From an uncultured Clostridia bacterium (GTDB taxonomy: Bacteria > Bacillota > Clostridia > Oscillospirales > Oscillospiraceae): 35,237 nucleotides of DNA. Of this stretch, positions 7,659 through 15,786 are shown piece after piece. The stretch covers positions 1 to 35,237 of the forward strand of contig CAMEIU010000002.1 in assembly GCA_945918815.1 (NCBI GenBank), given 5' to 3'. Numbering within the stretch: position 1 is the stretch's first letter; the number at the start of each line of letters is the position of its first letter. The notes under the pieces were generated by a model. The model saw nothing but the letters and a program-made list of their open reading frames with translations. It was not told where the DNA came from and made no database searches. Both the position numbers and the translations under genes were made by a program.

Positions 7659-8446
7659 ACAGGTTCCTTTCCACCGGCCAGCAGTACGACGGATTCCCAT
7701 CCGTCCGGCCGGTATGCATATTTTTCATAAAAACGCTCCGCCGGGACATTGCCCTGGCGAGCCCAGACCTGGCTTTTCTGGCCCTGGGTCTCTTGCAGGT
7801 AGGCGCCCAGGAGGGCGGACCCCAGGCCCAGCTTGCGGCAGTCGGTTCGGACCGCCAGATGGCGGATCTCCGAGGCGGCCCTGCCCCGCTGGAAGTGGAG
7901 AAGGCCCGTGATTCCGGCTTCATCCCAGGTGGTGAGAATCAGACGGCCGGACAGGTCCTGCTCCAGGGCCCCGCGGGTCGGAATGCAGCCGCCGAAGTGG
8001 TCAAAGCTTTGCTCCATCAGGGCCAGCACCGCCGCAGCATCCTCCGGCCCGGCAAAGCGGACCGGTTCGGACGGATTCCAGGGTTCCGGCTGCCGTTGCC
8101 AGCGTTTTCTGGAAAACTGCCGGACAAAGCCCAGAGCCTCAAACCGCGCCGCGGCAGTCGCCACAGCCGTGGCGTCCTTGGGCCGCCAGACCAGCTCCAG
8201 GACCACGGGCAGGTCCACCGGCGGCAGGGCCGGCACGGCGTCCGGCCGGAGATAGAAATTCAGCACATAGTAGTCCTGCCGCCGCCGCAAAAGCTGCAAA
8301 CAGCCAGGCGTCTCATGGACCAGCAGGCCCGCCGCGATTTCCCGGTCATAGTCCTCCCGGGAGAGGAAATTGTTGGTGACCACGCCCCGCTTCATCTGGG
8401 CCGACAGCCGCGGGGCCAGGGCTTCAAACTGTTCCACCCGCTCCAT
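7655..8446 (-). CDS. GNAT-family N-acetyltransferase in the Dlt-like operon
   Basis: The protein has 263 residues. Residues about 128-255 form a GNAT domain, with the acetyl-CoA loop at RKLGLGSALLGAYL (204-217) and a typical ending (ERFYEKYAYRP). Residues 1-115 end in FEALGFV, like a second, degenerate GNAT half, so this may be a tandem-GNAT protein. It overlaps the adenylation gene by 23 bp and the carrier gene by 4 bp, implying coupled translation. AAGGAG lies about 10 nt before the ATG. Its substrate is unknown. It could acetylate the amino group of the activated amino acid or of a sugar precursor. No such gene is in the standard dltABCD set. Confidence 0.8.
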   Translation of the reverse strand: MERVEQFEALAPRLSAQMKRGVVTNNFLSREDYDREIAAGLLVHETPGCLQLLRRRQDYYVLNFYLRPDAVPALPPVDLPVVLELVWRPKDATAVATAAARFEALGFVRQFSRKRWQRQPEPWNPSEPVRFAGPEDAAAVLALMEQSFDHFGGCIPTRGALEQDLSGRLILTTWDEAGITGLLHFQRGRAASEIRHLAVRTDCRKLGLGSALLGAYLQETQGQKSQVWARQGNVPAERFYEKYAYRPDGWESVVLLAGGKEPV

Positions 8447-9953
8447 GGATATATTGCTCCTTCAAATAGACCCGGTCCACCTTGCCGTTGGCGTTATAGG
8501 GCAGCTGCTCCAGCTGCACATAGACATTGGGCAGCATATATTTGGGGACGATGGACCGCATGGCCTTGGCCAGGCCGTTGCTGTCCAAGTCTCCGGCATA
8601 GACGCAGACGATCCGGTCCCGCGCGCCGTCATAGAGGCAGGCTGCGGCGCGGATCTCCGGGATGCTGTGAAGCGCCACCTCAATCTCGCCCAGCTCGATC
8701 CGGTAGCCCATGTGCTTGATCTGGCCGTCCTTCCGGGCCAGGAAGTAGAGCAGGCCGTCCCGCTCCACGGCCATGTCGCCGGTGCGGTAGATCCGGTCGG
8801 GATAGTTGGGATTCAGAGGATTCTGGACAAAGGCGGCGTTGGTCTTGTCCCAGTCGCCGAAGTAACCGTTGGCCAGGCCGGAGCCGCGGACGCAGATCTC
8901 GCCGCTCTCTCCCGGGGCCACGGGCTTCAGGTCCGAATCCAGCAGGAGAATCTGCTTGTTGGCGCAGGCCGTTCCCAGGGGAATCGGCTCGTCGTCGGCA
9001 AAGTCCCGGTCCAGATGATAGCCGGTGCAGTCCACGGTGACCTCCGTGGGGCCGTAGAGATTGATGACATGCAGCTCCGGCAGGGCCTTGCGCCAGGCGT
9101 TGACATGCTTGGCCTGCAGCGCCTCGCCGCCGAGGGCCGCCTTTTTCACAGACGAGGGTTGGCACTTGTCCAACGCGCCGGAGCTTGCCGCCAGATGGAA
9201 GGCGGAGGTGGCCCAGTTCAGGGCCGTCACCTGCTTTTCTTCCAGCTGCCGCACCAACAGCAGTGGGAACAGGAACAGCTTCTTGGAGAAGATGTGGCAG
9301 GTGGCCCCCAGCTTCAGGGTTTGATAGACGTCCTTCACCGAAAGATCAAAATAGAATGGCGCCTGGTTGGCAAACACTTCCTGTTCCGTATAGCCGCAGA
9401 ATTCCGTCATCCACTCGGTGAAGTCGATGACGCTGCGGTGGGAGACCACGATGCCCTTGGGTGCGCCGGTGGAGCCGGAGGTGAAGATGGCGTAGACCGG
9501 GTCCACATCGAGGATCTGCCCCCGACGGTTTTCCAGCAGGGCGTCGTCGGCCTCCGCCGCGAAGCCCGCCTCCATGGACACGGGCAGGCAGCAGTCCGCC
9601 AGGGCCAGAGCCTGGGCCTCGTCGGCCTGGGCGTAAAGCAGGGCCTTGGCATGGATCTGTCCAAGAATTTTCCGCATCCGGGCCTCGGGCATTTTGTTGT
9701 CCACGGGCACATAGTAATTGCCGCTGTACAATACGGCCTGCATGGCCGTCAGGGTGCAGGCTGTCCGGTCGATGAACACCGCCACCGGCCCGTTGACGCC
9801 CTGGACCGTTTTGGCAAGGAACGTGCCGAGCCGCCGGGCCTGATCCCGCATCTGGGCAAAGGTCACGGACGTGGTTTCATCGGTGAACGCCGTCTTGTCG
9901 CCGCATCGGGCCGCGGAGGCATCCAAATATTCCAGCACATTTTTTTGCAGCAT
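8424..9953 (-). CDS. Amino acid adenylation enzyme (DltA-like, ANL superfamily)
   Basis: A stand-alone adenylation domain of 509 residues, comparable in length to DltA. Core motifs appear in order: A3 IFTSGSTGAPKG (156-167), A4 FYFDLSVKD with D203, A5 NLYGPTEVT (298-306), A7 YRTGD (389-393), A8 DGQIKHMGYRIELGEIE (409-425) and A10 NGKVDR with K491. D203 matches the aspartate that holds the substrate amino group in amino-acid-activating members, so an amino acid is the likely substrate. At the position of the DltA cysteine linked to D-Ala choice (FCGE), this protein has G275 (LGGE). The ATG at 9953 has AAAGGAG upstream. The gene starts 25 nt after the ftsH stop. It should load the carrier at 7431-7658. 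Confidence 0.9.
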   Translation of the reverse strand: MLQKNVLEYLDASAARCGDKTAFTDETTSVTFAQMRDQARRLGTFLAKTVQGVNGPVAVFIDRTACTLTAMQAVLYSGNYYVPVDNKMPEARMRKILGQIHAKALLYAQADEAQALALADCCLPVSMEAGFAAEADDALLENRRGQILDVDPVYAIFTSGSTGAPKGIVVSHRSVIDFTEWMTEFCGYTEQEVFANQAPFYFDLSVKDVYQTLKLGATCHIFSKKLFLFPLLLVRQLEEKQVTALNWATSAFHLAASSGALDKCQPSSVKKAALGGEALQAKHVNAWRKALPELHVINLYGPTEVTVDCTGYHLDRDFADDEPIPLGTACANKQILLLDSDLKPVAPGESGEICVRGSGLANGYFGDWDKTNAAFVQNPLNPNYPDRIYRTGDMAVERDGLLYFLARKDGQIKHMGYRIELGEIEVALHSIPEIRAAACLYDGARDRIVCVYAGDLDSNGLAKAMRSIVPKYMLPNVYVQLEQLPYNANGKVDRVYLKEQYIHGAGGTV

Positions 9954-9978
9954 GGAATGACTCCTTTATCTCGATCAA

Positions 9979-11826
9979 TTATTCCTTGGGGGCTTCCAGC
10001 GCCGGGGCCGCCATGGTCTGCTCAAAGGCCGTACGGTCCATGGTCTCATGCTCCAGCAGATACCCGGCGATCTCCTGAATCTTGTCCAGATTGGCGGAGA
10101 GAATCTCCGTACACTTGGCGTAGGCCTGATCCACCAGGGCCTTGACCTCGTCGTCAATGTCCCCGGCCACCCGCTCGGAATAGGATTTGGACTTCTCATA
10201 GTCCCGGCCGATGAACACCTCGCCGTCGCTGCCGTAGGACACGGCGCCCAGCTTGGGACTCATGCCGTATTTGCTGACCATATCCCGGGCAATGGCAGAC
10301 GCCCGCTGGATATCGTTGGACGCGCCGGTGGAGATATCCTCCATCAAAAGCTGCTCCGCAATCCGGCCGCCCAGTAGAGAGACGATCTGCTCGAACATCT
10401 CATTGCGGCTCAGGTAGCTTTGATCGTCCTGGGGCAGGTAGACCGTCATGCCGCCGGCACCGCCGCGGGGCACGATGGTGATCTGATGGACCGGATCATG
10501 GGTGGGCAGATGGTAGATGGCCACGGCGTGGCCCGCCTCATGAATGGCCGTCAGCCGCCGCTCGTGGGCGCTGATGACCCGGCTGCGCTTCTCCGGTCCG
10601 GCCAGGACCTTCATCATGGCGTCTTCCATGTCCTGATTGGTCAGGAAGGGCCGGTTCTGCCGGGCAGCCAGCAGGGCCGCCTCGTTGAGCAGGTTTTCCA
10701 GGTCCGCGCCGGTGAAGCCGGCCGTGGCCTTGGCGAGATTGGCAAGATTCACGTCCTCCGCCAGGGGCTTGTCTTTGGCGTGGACCTTTAAAATGGCCTC
10801 GCGGCCGCGCCAGTCCGGCGCGCCCACATAGATCTGCCGGTCAAAGCGGCCGGGACGCAGGAGGGCCGGATCCAGAATGTCCTTCCGGTTGGTGGCCGCC
10901 ATGACGATGACGCCTTCGTTCTTGCCGAAGCCGTCCATTTCCACCAGGAGCTGGTTCAAGGTCTGCTCCCGCTCGTCATGTCCGCCGCCCAGGCCTGCGC
11001 CGCGGCGGCGGCCCACGGCGTCGATCTCATCGATGAAGATGATGGACGGGGCCATTTTCTTGGCCTGTTCAAACAAATCCCGGACGCGGCCCGCGCCGAC
11101 GCCCACATACAGCTCCACAAAATCGGAGCCGGAAATGGACAGGAACTGCACGTTGGCCTCCCCCGCCACGGCTCTTGCCAGCAGGGTCTTACCGGTGCCG
11201 GGAGGGCCCACCAGGAGGATACCCTTTGGAATGCGGGCTCCAAGGCGGGTGAACCGCTCCGGGTCCTTCAAAAATTCCACAATCTCTTGCAGCTCTTCCT
11301 TTTCCTCCTCGGCTCCGGCCACGTCGGCAAAGGTCACGGGCTTGCCGTTGGCGCTGCCCACCCGGGCGTTGGCCTTGGTGAACTTTGCCATGGAATTCTG
11401 ACCGCCGTTGGAGCGGTTCAGCAGCAGGACCACCACGAAAATCACGGCGACGCCCAGCAGGAGGTAGGGCAAAATGGACAGCCAGTTGAAGGAGTTGTCC
11501 GCAGGCGGATAGTTATAGTCTGTCAGAACACCGTCCTGATACTGCTGTGCAATGGCTGCATCCAGGTCCGTGTGGAACTGCTCCACGTCGCCGATCTGGG
11601 CTGTGACCAGCTGGTCGGCGCCCTTGGAGTACAGCTCCATGGTCAGCTGACCCTCCGGCGTCAGGGAAAACTGGCGCACATCCTGGTCCGCGAACAGGTC
11701 CAGCACCTGGGCGTAGGTCAGCGAGCCGCCCTGGTCCGCGTCGAAGGTGTTGAACGCCAGGAACAGCAGAAGGATCAGAACCATCAGATAAAGCAGCAGG
11801 CTGACAGGGTTGACTTGTCGTTTCAA
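9979..11826 (-). CDS. ftsH: ATP-dependent zinc metalloprotease FtsH
   Basis: A membrane AAA+ protease of 615 residues that degrades misfolded or short-lived membrane and cytosolic proteins. There are two membrane segments (about 8-25 and 115-136) around an extracytoplasmic loop. The AAA module has Walker A GPPGTGKT (207-214), Walker B IIFIDEID (262-269) and an arginine-finger region GRFDR. The zinc site is HEAGH (429-433). The start codon is TTG at 11826, with AAGGAG 8 nt upstream; no nearby ATG fits. The tilS-hpt-ftsH order is common in Firmicutes. The C-terminal tail is short. Confidence 0.97.
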   Translation of the reverse strand: MKRQVNPVSLLLYLMVLILLLFLAFNTFDADQGGSLTYAQVLDLFADQDVRQFSLTPEGQLTMELYSKGADQLVTAQIGDVEQFHTDLDAAIAQQYQDGVLTDYNYPPADNSFNWLSILPYLLLGVAVIFVVVLLLNRSNGGQNSMAKFTKANARVGSANGKPVTFADVAGAEEEKEELQEIVEFLKDPERFTRLGARIPKGILLVGPPGTGKTLLARAVAGEANVQFLSISGSDFVELYVGVGAGRVRDLFEQAKKMAPSIIFIDEIDAVGRRRGAGLGGGHDEREQTLNQLLVEMDGFGKNEGVIVMAATNRKDILDPALLRPGRFDRQIYVGAPDWRGREAILKVHAKDKPLAEDVNLANLAKATAGFTGADLENLLNEAALLAARQNRPFLTNQDMEDAMMKVLAGPEKRSRVISAHERRLTAIHEAGHAVAIYHLPTHDPVHQITIVPRGGAGGMTVYLPQDDQSYLSRNEMFEQIVSLLGGRIAEQLLMEDISTGASNDIQRASAIARDMVSKYGMSPKLGAVSYGSDGEVFIGRDYEKSKSYSERVAGDIDDEVKALVDQAYAKCTEILSANLDKIQEIAGYLLEHETMDRTAFEQTMAAPALEAPKE

Positions 11827-11866
11827 ATTGGTTTCTCCTTATTTTGAAATCATATGCGCAGGCCGT

Positions 11867-11933
11867 TGTAGGGGCGGCTATCAGCCGCCCGCAGTTGGTC
11901 TGCGCCAACGGGCGGCTGATAGCCGCCCCTACA
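11867..11933. repeat. Perfect 25-bp inverted repeat between hpt and ftsH (family C)
   Basis: The arms at 11867-11891 and 11909-11933 are perfect reverse complements, separated by 17 nt. Each arm starts from TGTAGGGGCGGCT and contains its own smaller dyad (GGCGGCT-ATC-AGCCGCC), so nested hairpins or a cruciform are possible. The loop holds a further short dyad (GTTGG/CCAAC). It begins 3 nt after the hpt stop on the minus strand. A related but degenerate copy lies at 19832-19874. It could act as an mRNA-stability or attenuating hairpin inside the operon. Confidence 0.92.
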
Positions 11934-11936
11934 GCG

Positions 11937-12497
11937 TCATTTATCCTGATAGACGCTGGCCTTCAGGACGCCGACGAAGGGGAGATTGCGGTAATAGTCG
12001 TCATAGTCCAGGCCGTAGCCCACCACGAAGGCGTCGGGCACGGTGAAGCAGACGTAGTCCGCCTTCAGATCCTCTGTGCGGCCGGTGGGCTTATCCAGCA
12101 TGGTGCAGATCTTCACGGACTTGGGCCGCCGGGCCTGGAACAGATCCACAATCAGCTTCAAGGTCCGGCCGGAGTCCAGGATATCCTCCAGAATCAGCAC
12201 GTCCCGGCCCTCGATGTCGTGGTCGATGTCCTTGCGGAAGGTCAGCTTGCCGGTGGACTGGGTGCCGCCCTCAAAGGAGGTGACGCACATGAAGTCCTCC
12301 TGCACCGGAATGGTGATGGCCTGAGCCATGGCCGCGTAGAAGGGCACCACGCCTTTCAGCACGCCCACCAGAATGGGGCACTTGCCGCGGTAGTCCTCGC
12401 TGATCTGCGCACCCACCTCTTTGATTCTCGCCTGCAACGCCTCTTCGCTGACCAAAACCTGCTCGATGTCTTCCATCATGTCGAATTTGTTGATCAT
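11937..12497 (-). CDS. hpt: Hypoxanthine phosphoribosyltransferase
   Basis: This purine salvage enzyme (186 residues) makes IMP or GMP from hypoxanthine or guanine and PRPP. The PRPP-binding motif VLILEDILDSGRTL lies at 100-113, and the downstream segment with DYVCFTVPDAFVVGYGLDYDD is typical of the base-binding hood. The ATG at 12497 overlaps the tilS stop (ATGA), with GGAGAG upstream. In Firmicutes it is regularly found between tilS and ftsH. Confidence 0.96.
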   Translation of the reverse strand: MINKFDMMEDIEQVLVSEEALQARIKEVGAQISEDYRGKCPILVGVLKGVVPFYAAMAQAITIPVQEDFMCVTSFEGGTQSTGKLTFRKDIDHDIEGRDVLILEDILDSGRTLKLIVDLFQARRPKSVKICTMLDKPTGRTEDLKADYVCFTVPDAFVVGYGLDYDDYYRNLPFVGVLKASVYQDK

Positions 12498-13831
12498 CGC
12501 AATCTCTCCTCACTCCAAATTTGGATGATAACCGCCCGCTCTCCGGGCCGTGCGATCCGGGCTTGATCCGCGCCCAGACCATAGACCGCCAAAATTCCCT
12601 GCGCGTCCGCCGCCACCGGAAGCAGCCCCCGCCGGGCGGCAGGAATCTTCCGGTCAATCAGCAGCCGTTTCAGGCTCCGCCTGCCGCCCGGCAGGTTCAG
12701 CGTGTCCCCGGTCTGCCGGGGCCGGACGCAGATGGATTCCGTTGGGTCCATCATATCATATTTCACTGCAAAAGTGGACAGGGAATCCGGTTCTTTTTCC
12801 AAAATCACCGGCCCTTCCACCGAAATCCACAGTCCCGGCTCCGGCAGCCAGGCCCGCTGGCCCAAAGTCAGCCGCACCGGCACGAAGGATTCCGGTTCTC
12901 CTTCTCTTTTCAGATACAAACAGTCATATTCCCGCCGGGCGGTGACGCCGCCGGGCAGATGGACAGAAGCGGAACCGTCCGAATGCTCCAGCAGTCGCTC
13001 CACCGCGTCCACATGGGCCATGGCGGGCTTTGGGATCTCCAAAAGCGTCCGAACTGCCCGTCTTCGGAGGACCTGGGGCGCTTCCCGAAGGGTTCGGCAA
13101 TCCCAGCCGCCATTCCGGGCGGCCCGGTCCAGCAGGGCCCGGGTCTCCTGTTCCAGCCAGGCCTCGTCCTGGCGGAGCAGGTCTGTCATCCGTGCCACGG
13201 TCTGGGCCAGGTTGGGATTCTCCCGGCGGAGCAGCGGCGTCACCTGATGGCGCAGCCGGTTGCGCAGCGCCTCGTCGCTTCCATTGGAGCTGTCCTCCCG
13301 GTGGGGCAGGCCGTTGGCCGCCAGATAGGCCTCCACCTCCGCCCGGGTCACGGGCAGCATGGGCCGGATGATCCGGTCACGCCTGGGTGCGATGCCCGCG
13401 AGGCCCTGAAGCCCCGTGCCCCGGACCAGGTTCAGAAGCACCGTCTCCACCTGGTCGTCGGCGTTGTGGGCCGTGGCGATGCAGCCGGGCTGGGACAGGA
13501 GAAAATCATACCGCATCCGGCGGGCCGCTTCCTCCACGCTCTCCCCTGTCTCCCGGGCCCGGGCGGCCACGTCGCCCCGGCCGGCCGTCAATTCGACGCC
13601 CCAGGAAGCACACAGCCTGCGGACAAAGGCCTCGTCCTCGTCGGATTCGGCGCCCCGCAGGCAGTGGTTATAGTGGGCGGCGGCCACCTGGATTCCAAGC
13701 TCCTCCCGCAGAGACAGGAGGCAGTGGAGCAGGGCCACGGAATCCGCGCCGCCGGACAGGGCGCAGACCACCCGGCCGCCCGGCTCCGTCAACTGCTCCC
13801 GGCGGCACCAATCGAGAATCTTATCCCTCAC
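12494..13831 (-). CDS. tilS: tRNA(Ile)-lysidine synthetase
   Basis: The enzyme attaches lysine to C34 of the CAU-anticodon tRNA(Ile), changing its reading from AUG to AUA. It is an N-type PP-loop ATPase with SGGADS at 26-31, followed by the TilS substrate-binding and C-terminal domains; 445 residues. The frame is open well upstream, but that part is a shadow of dnaB. The start is taken as GTG at 13831, with GGAG about 11 nt upstream. It overlaps dnaB by 11 bp and is coupled to hpt by ATGA. Confidence 0.93.
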   Translation of the reverse strand: MRDKILDWCRREQLTEPGGRVVCALSGGADSVALLHCLLSLREELGIQVAAAHYNHCLRGAESDEDEAFVRRLCASWGVELTAGRGDVAARARETGESVEEAARRMRYDFLLSQPGCIATAHNADDQVETVLLNLVRGTGLQGLAGIAPRRDRIIRPMLPVTRAEVEAYLAANGLPHREDSSNGSDEALRNRLRHQVTPLLRRENPNLAQTVARMTDLLRQDEAWLEQETRALLDRAARNGGWDCRTLREAPQVLRRRAVRTLLEIPKPAMAHVDAVERLLEHSDGSASVHLPGGVTARREYDCLYLKREGEPESFVPVRLTLGQRAWLPEPGLWISVEGPVILEKEPDSLSTFAVKYDMMDPTESICVRPRQTGDTLNLPGGRRSLKRLLIDRKIPAARRGLLPVAADAQGILAVYGLGADQARIARPGERAVIIQIWSEERLR

Positions 13832-15167
13832 TGTGCTTCCACTCCCGGTCCGCGAAGGTGGTAAACTGCGGCAGCCACTGGACCTTGACCGTGCCGGTCT
13901 CGCCGTGGCGGTTCTTGGCAACGATGATCTCGGCCACGTTCTTTTCCTCGGTATCCGGATTATAATAGTCGTCGCGGTAGATGAACAGGACCTCGTCGGC
14001 GTCCTGCTCGATGGCGCCGGACTCGCGCAGGTCCGACAGCATGGGCCGCTTGTCCAGGCGGCTCTCGTTGGCACGGCTCAGCTGGCTCAGGCAGATCACC
14101 GGCACGTTCAATTCCTTTGCCATGATTTTCAAGGCGCGGGAGATGTCGCTGACCACCTGGACGCGGTTGGCGTTGTTGGAGCTCTGGCCGGTTCCGGCGG
14201 AGGTCATCAATTGCAGATAGTCGATGAGCACCAGGCCCAGATTGTCCAGGCGGCGGCACTTGGCGTTCATCTCCGCCACGGAGATGGCCGGGTTGTCGTC
14301 CACCCGGATGTCCGTCTGGCTCAGAGCCGAGGACGCGATGCTGATCTTGGTCCACTCCTCCTCGCTGAGCTTGCCGGTGACCAGCTTCTGGTTGTCCACA
14401 AAGCTCTCGTTGGACAAAAGGCGCATGGCCAGCTGCTCCCGGGACATTTCCAGGGAGAAAAACGCCACGGTCTTGTTGGTCTTCTTGGCCACGGCCAATG
14501 CGATATTCAAGGCGATGGAGGTCTTGCCCATGCCGGGACGGGCCGCGATCAGCAGCAGGTCCGACTTGTTCAGGCCGTTGATCTTTTTATCCAGATCCCG
14601 CAGGCCTGTGGACAGGCCGGGGAAGGCGTTCTCCGAGCGGGACAGCTCGTCCAGCCGTTCGAAGACGTTGACCAGCACCATGCCAATGTGCTGCAAACTG
14701 TCGCCGGAGTTGCCCTGGCGCAGGGCGTAGATCTTCTTCTCGGCGTTCTCCATGATCTCCGCCGCCGTGCCCACGCCCTCAAAGACCGTCTCACGGATAT
14801 CCCCGGCGGCCACGGCCAGATTGCGGAGCAGGGCCTTATCCTTGACAATGCCCGCGTACTGGGCCACGTTGGCAGCGGTGGGGGTGACCTCCATGAGCTG
14901 CATCAGGTAATCGGCGGTCTTGTCGTCGCCGACGCCCCGCTGCTTCATCTTCTCCAGCACCGTCACAGGATCGATGATCTCGGAGAAGTTGAACATGGTA
15001 TAGATGGTCTCATAGAGGTCTTTATTCAATTGTAAGAAAAAATCGTCGGGCTTGAGCATGCCGATGACCTCCGCCACACAGCGGCTGTCAATGAGCATGG
15101 AGCCCAGCACCGCCTGCTCCGCCTCCAAAGAATGCGGCAGCTGCCGGGACAGGAGTTCTTCTTCCAT
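13821..15167 (-). CDS. dnaB: Replicative DNA helicase DnaB (DnaC in Bacillus naming)
   Basis: The hexameric replication-fork helicase, 448 residues. The N-terminal primase-interacting domain (about 1-110) is followed by a linker and a RecA-like motor with Walker A RPGMGKTS (210-217) and Walker B LVLIDYLQL (about 315-323). The ATG at 15167 has GGAGGT about 5 nt upstream; an in-frame codon at 15212 falls in repeat sequence and is rejected. The neighbours gdpP and rplI match the usual Firmicutes order. No intein is present. Confidence 0.96.
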   Translation of the reverse strand: MEEELLSRQLPHSLEAEQAVLGSMLIDSRCVAEVIGMLKPDDFFLQLNKDLYETIYTMFNFSEIIDPVTVLEKMKQRGVGDDKTADYLMQLMEVTPTAANVAQYAGIVKDKALLRNLAVAAGDIRETVFEGVGTAAEIMENAEKKIYALRQGNSGDSLQHIGMVLVNVFERLDELSRSENAFPGLSTGLRDLDKKINGLNKSDLLLIAARPGMGKTSIALNIALAVAKKTNKTVAFFSLEMSREQLAMRLLSNESFVDNQKLVTGKLSEEEWTKISIASSALSQTDIRVDDNPAISVAEMNAKCRRLDNLGLVLIDYLQLMTSAGTGQSSNNANRVQVVSDISRALKIMAKELNVPVICLSQLSRANESRLDKRPMLSDLRESGAIEQDADEVLFIYRDDYYNPDTEEKNVAEIIVAKNRHGETGTVKVQWLPQFTTFADREWKHSEG

Positions 15168-15181
15168 AGGGACCTCCGATT

Positions 15182-15214
15182 CAATTGACAATTGAGAATT
15201 GACAATTGACAATG
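15182..15214. repeat. Short tandem AATTGACA-type repeat in the rplI-dnaB gap
   Basis: The units CAATTGACAATTGAGAATTGACAA and its neighbours repeat every 7-8 nt. A small hairpin ATCCGC-TTC-GCGGAT follows at 15220-15234. It lies just upstream of the dnaB ribosome-binding site inside the operon. No protein is encoded. Confidence 0.6.
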
Positions 15215-15265
15215 AATGTATCCGCTTCGCGGATGATGAAAAATTGCCCGTTTTAAGGTTTATTC

Positions 15266-15294
15266 GCAGGGGCGACCCTTGCGGTCGCCCCTAC
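15266..15294. repeat. Dispersed palindrome, family B, copy 1
   Basis: The core AGGGGCGACC / GGTCGCCCCT forms a 10-bp stem around a short CTTGC loop, ending in CTAC. A nearly identical copy with GTAGG at the left lies at 17926-17956. It sits between dnaB and rplI, within the 159-nt gap of the operon. Confidence 0.8.
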
Positions 15295-15326
15295 GGCACG
15301 GAATGATCGTGCCGCGGCGCAAACTG

Positions 15327-15773
15327 TCAGATTTCCTGAATCTCCACCCGCAGCTCTGCTGTCACTTCGTAGCCCAGCTTGCAGCGGACGGTGTAGGTGC
15401 CCACGTTCTTGATGGGCTCGTCCAGAACGATTTTCCGCTTGTCCAGCTGGATGTTCTTCTGCTTGGCCAGGGCGTCGGAGATTTCCGCGTTGGTCACGGA
15501 GCCGAACAGGCGGCCAGCACCGCCGCCCTTGGCGGCGACCACCAGGGTCATTTCCTTCAATTCCTTGGACAGGGCCAAAGCCTGCTCCCGCTCCCGCTGG
15601 CGCTTCTCCTGCTGGGCCTTGTCGTTCATTTTCATGGTGTTGATGTTATCGGCCGTGGCCTCCTGGGCCAGCTTCCGGGGAAGCAGAAAATTCCGGGCAT
15701 AGCCGTCGGATACGTCGATCAGCTGGCCCTTCTTGCCCTGGCCCTTGACATCCTGCAATAAAATTACTTTCAT
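15327..15773 (-). CDS. rplI: 50S ribosomal protein L9
   Basis: The full-length L9 (148 residues) has an N-terminal rRNA-binding domain (MKVILLQDV, GYARNFLLPRKLA), a long charged connecting helix (about 45-75) and the C-terminal domain (GRLFGSVTNAEI...). L9 binds 23S rRNA and helps keep the reading frame. It starts 13 nt after the gdpP stop and is separated from dnaB by a repeat-bearing 159-nt gap. Confidence 0.98.
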   Translation of the reverse strand: MKVILLQDVKGQGKKGQLIDVSDGYARNFLLPRKLAQEATADNINTMKMNDKAQQEKRQREREQALALSKELKEMTLVVAAKGGGAGRLFGSVTNAEISDALAKQKNIQLDKRKIVLDEPIKNVGTYTVRCKLGYEVTAELRVEIQEI

Positions 15774-15786
15774 AGGTCTTTACTCC

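Noticed and set aside
8424..9953. Nonribosomal peptide synthetase fragment
   Set aside because: There are no condensation or thioesterase domains; the stand-alone adenylation gene plus a separate carrier, MBOAT and SGNH genes fit a Dlt-type system.
13832..14074. 81-codon N-terminal extension of tilS
   Set aside because: It is the out-of-frame shadow of dnaB; the TilS family begins at the GTG at 13831.
15182..15214. CRISPR-like repeat
   Set aside because: The units are 7-8 nt, contiguous and without spacers; no cas genes are present.
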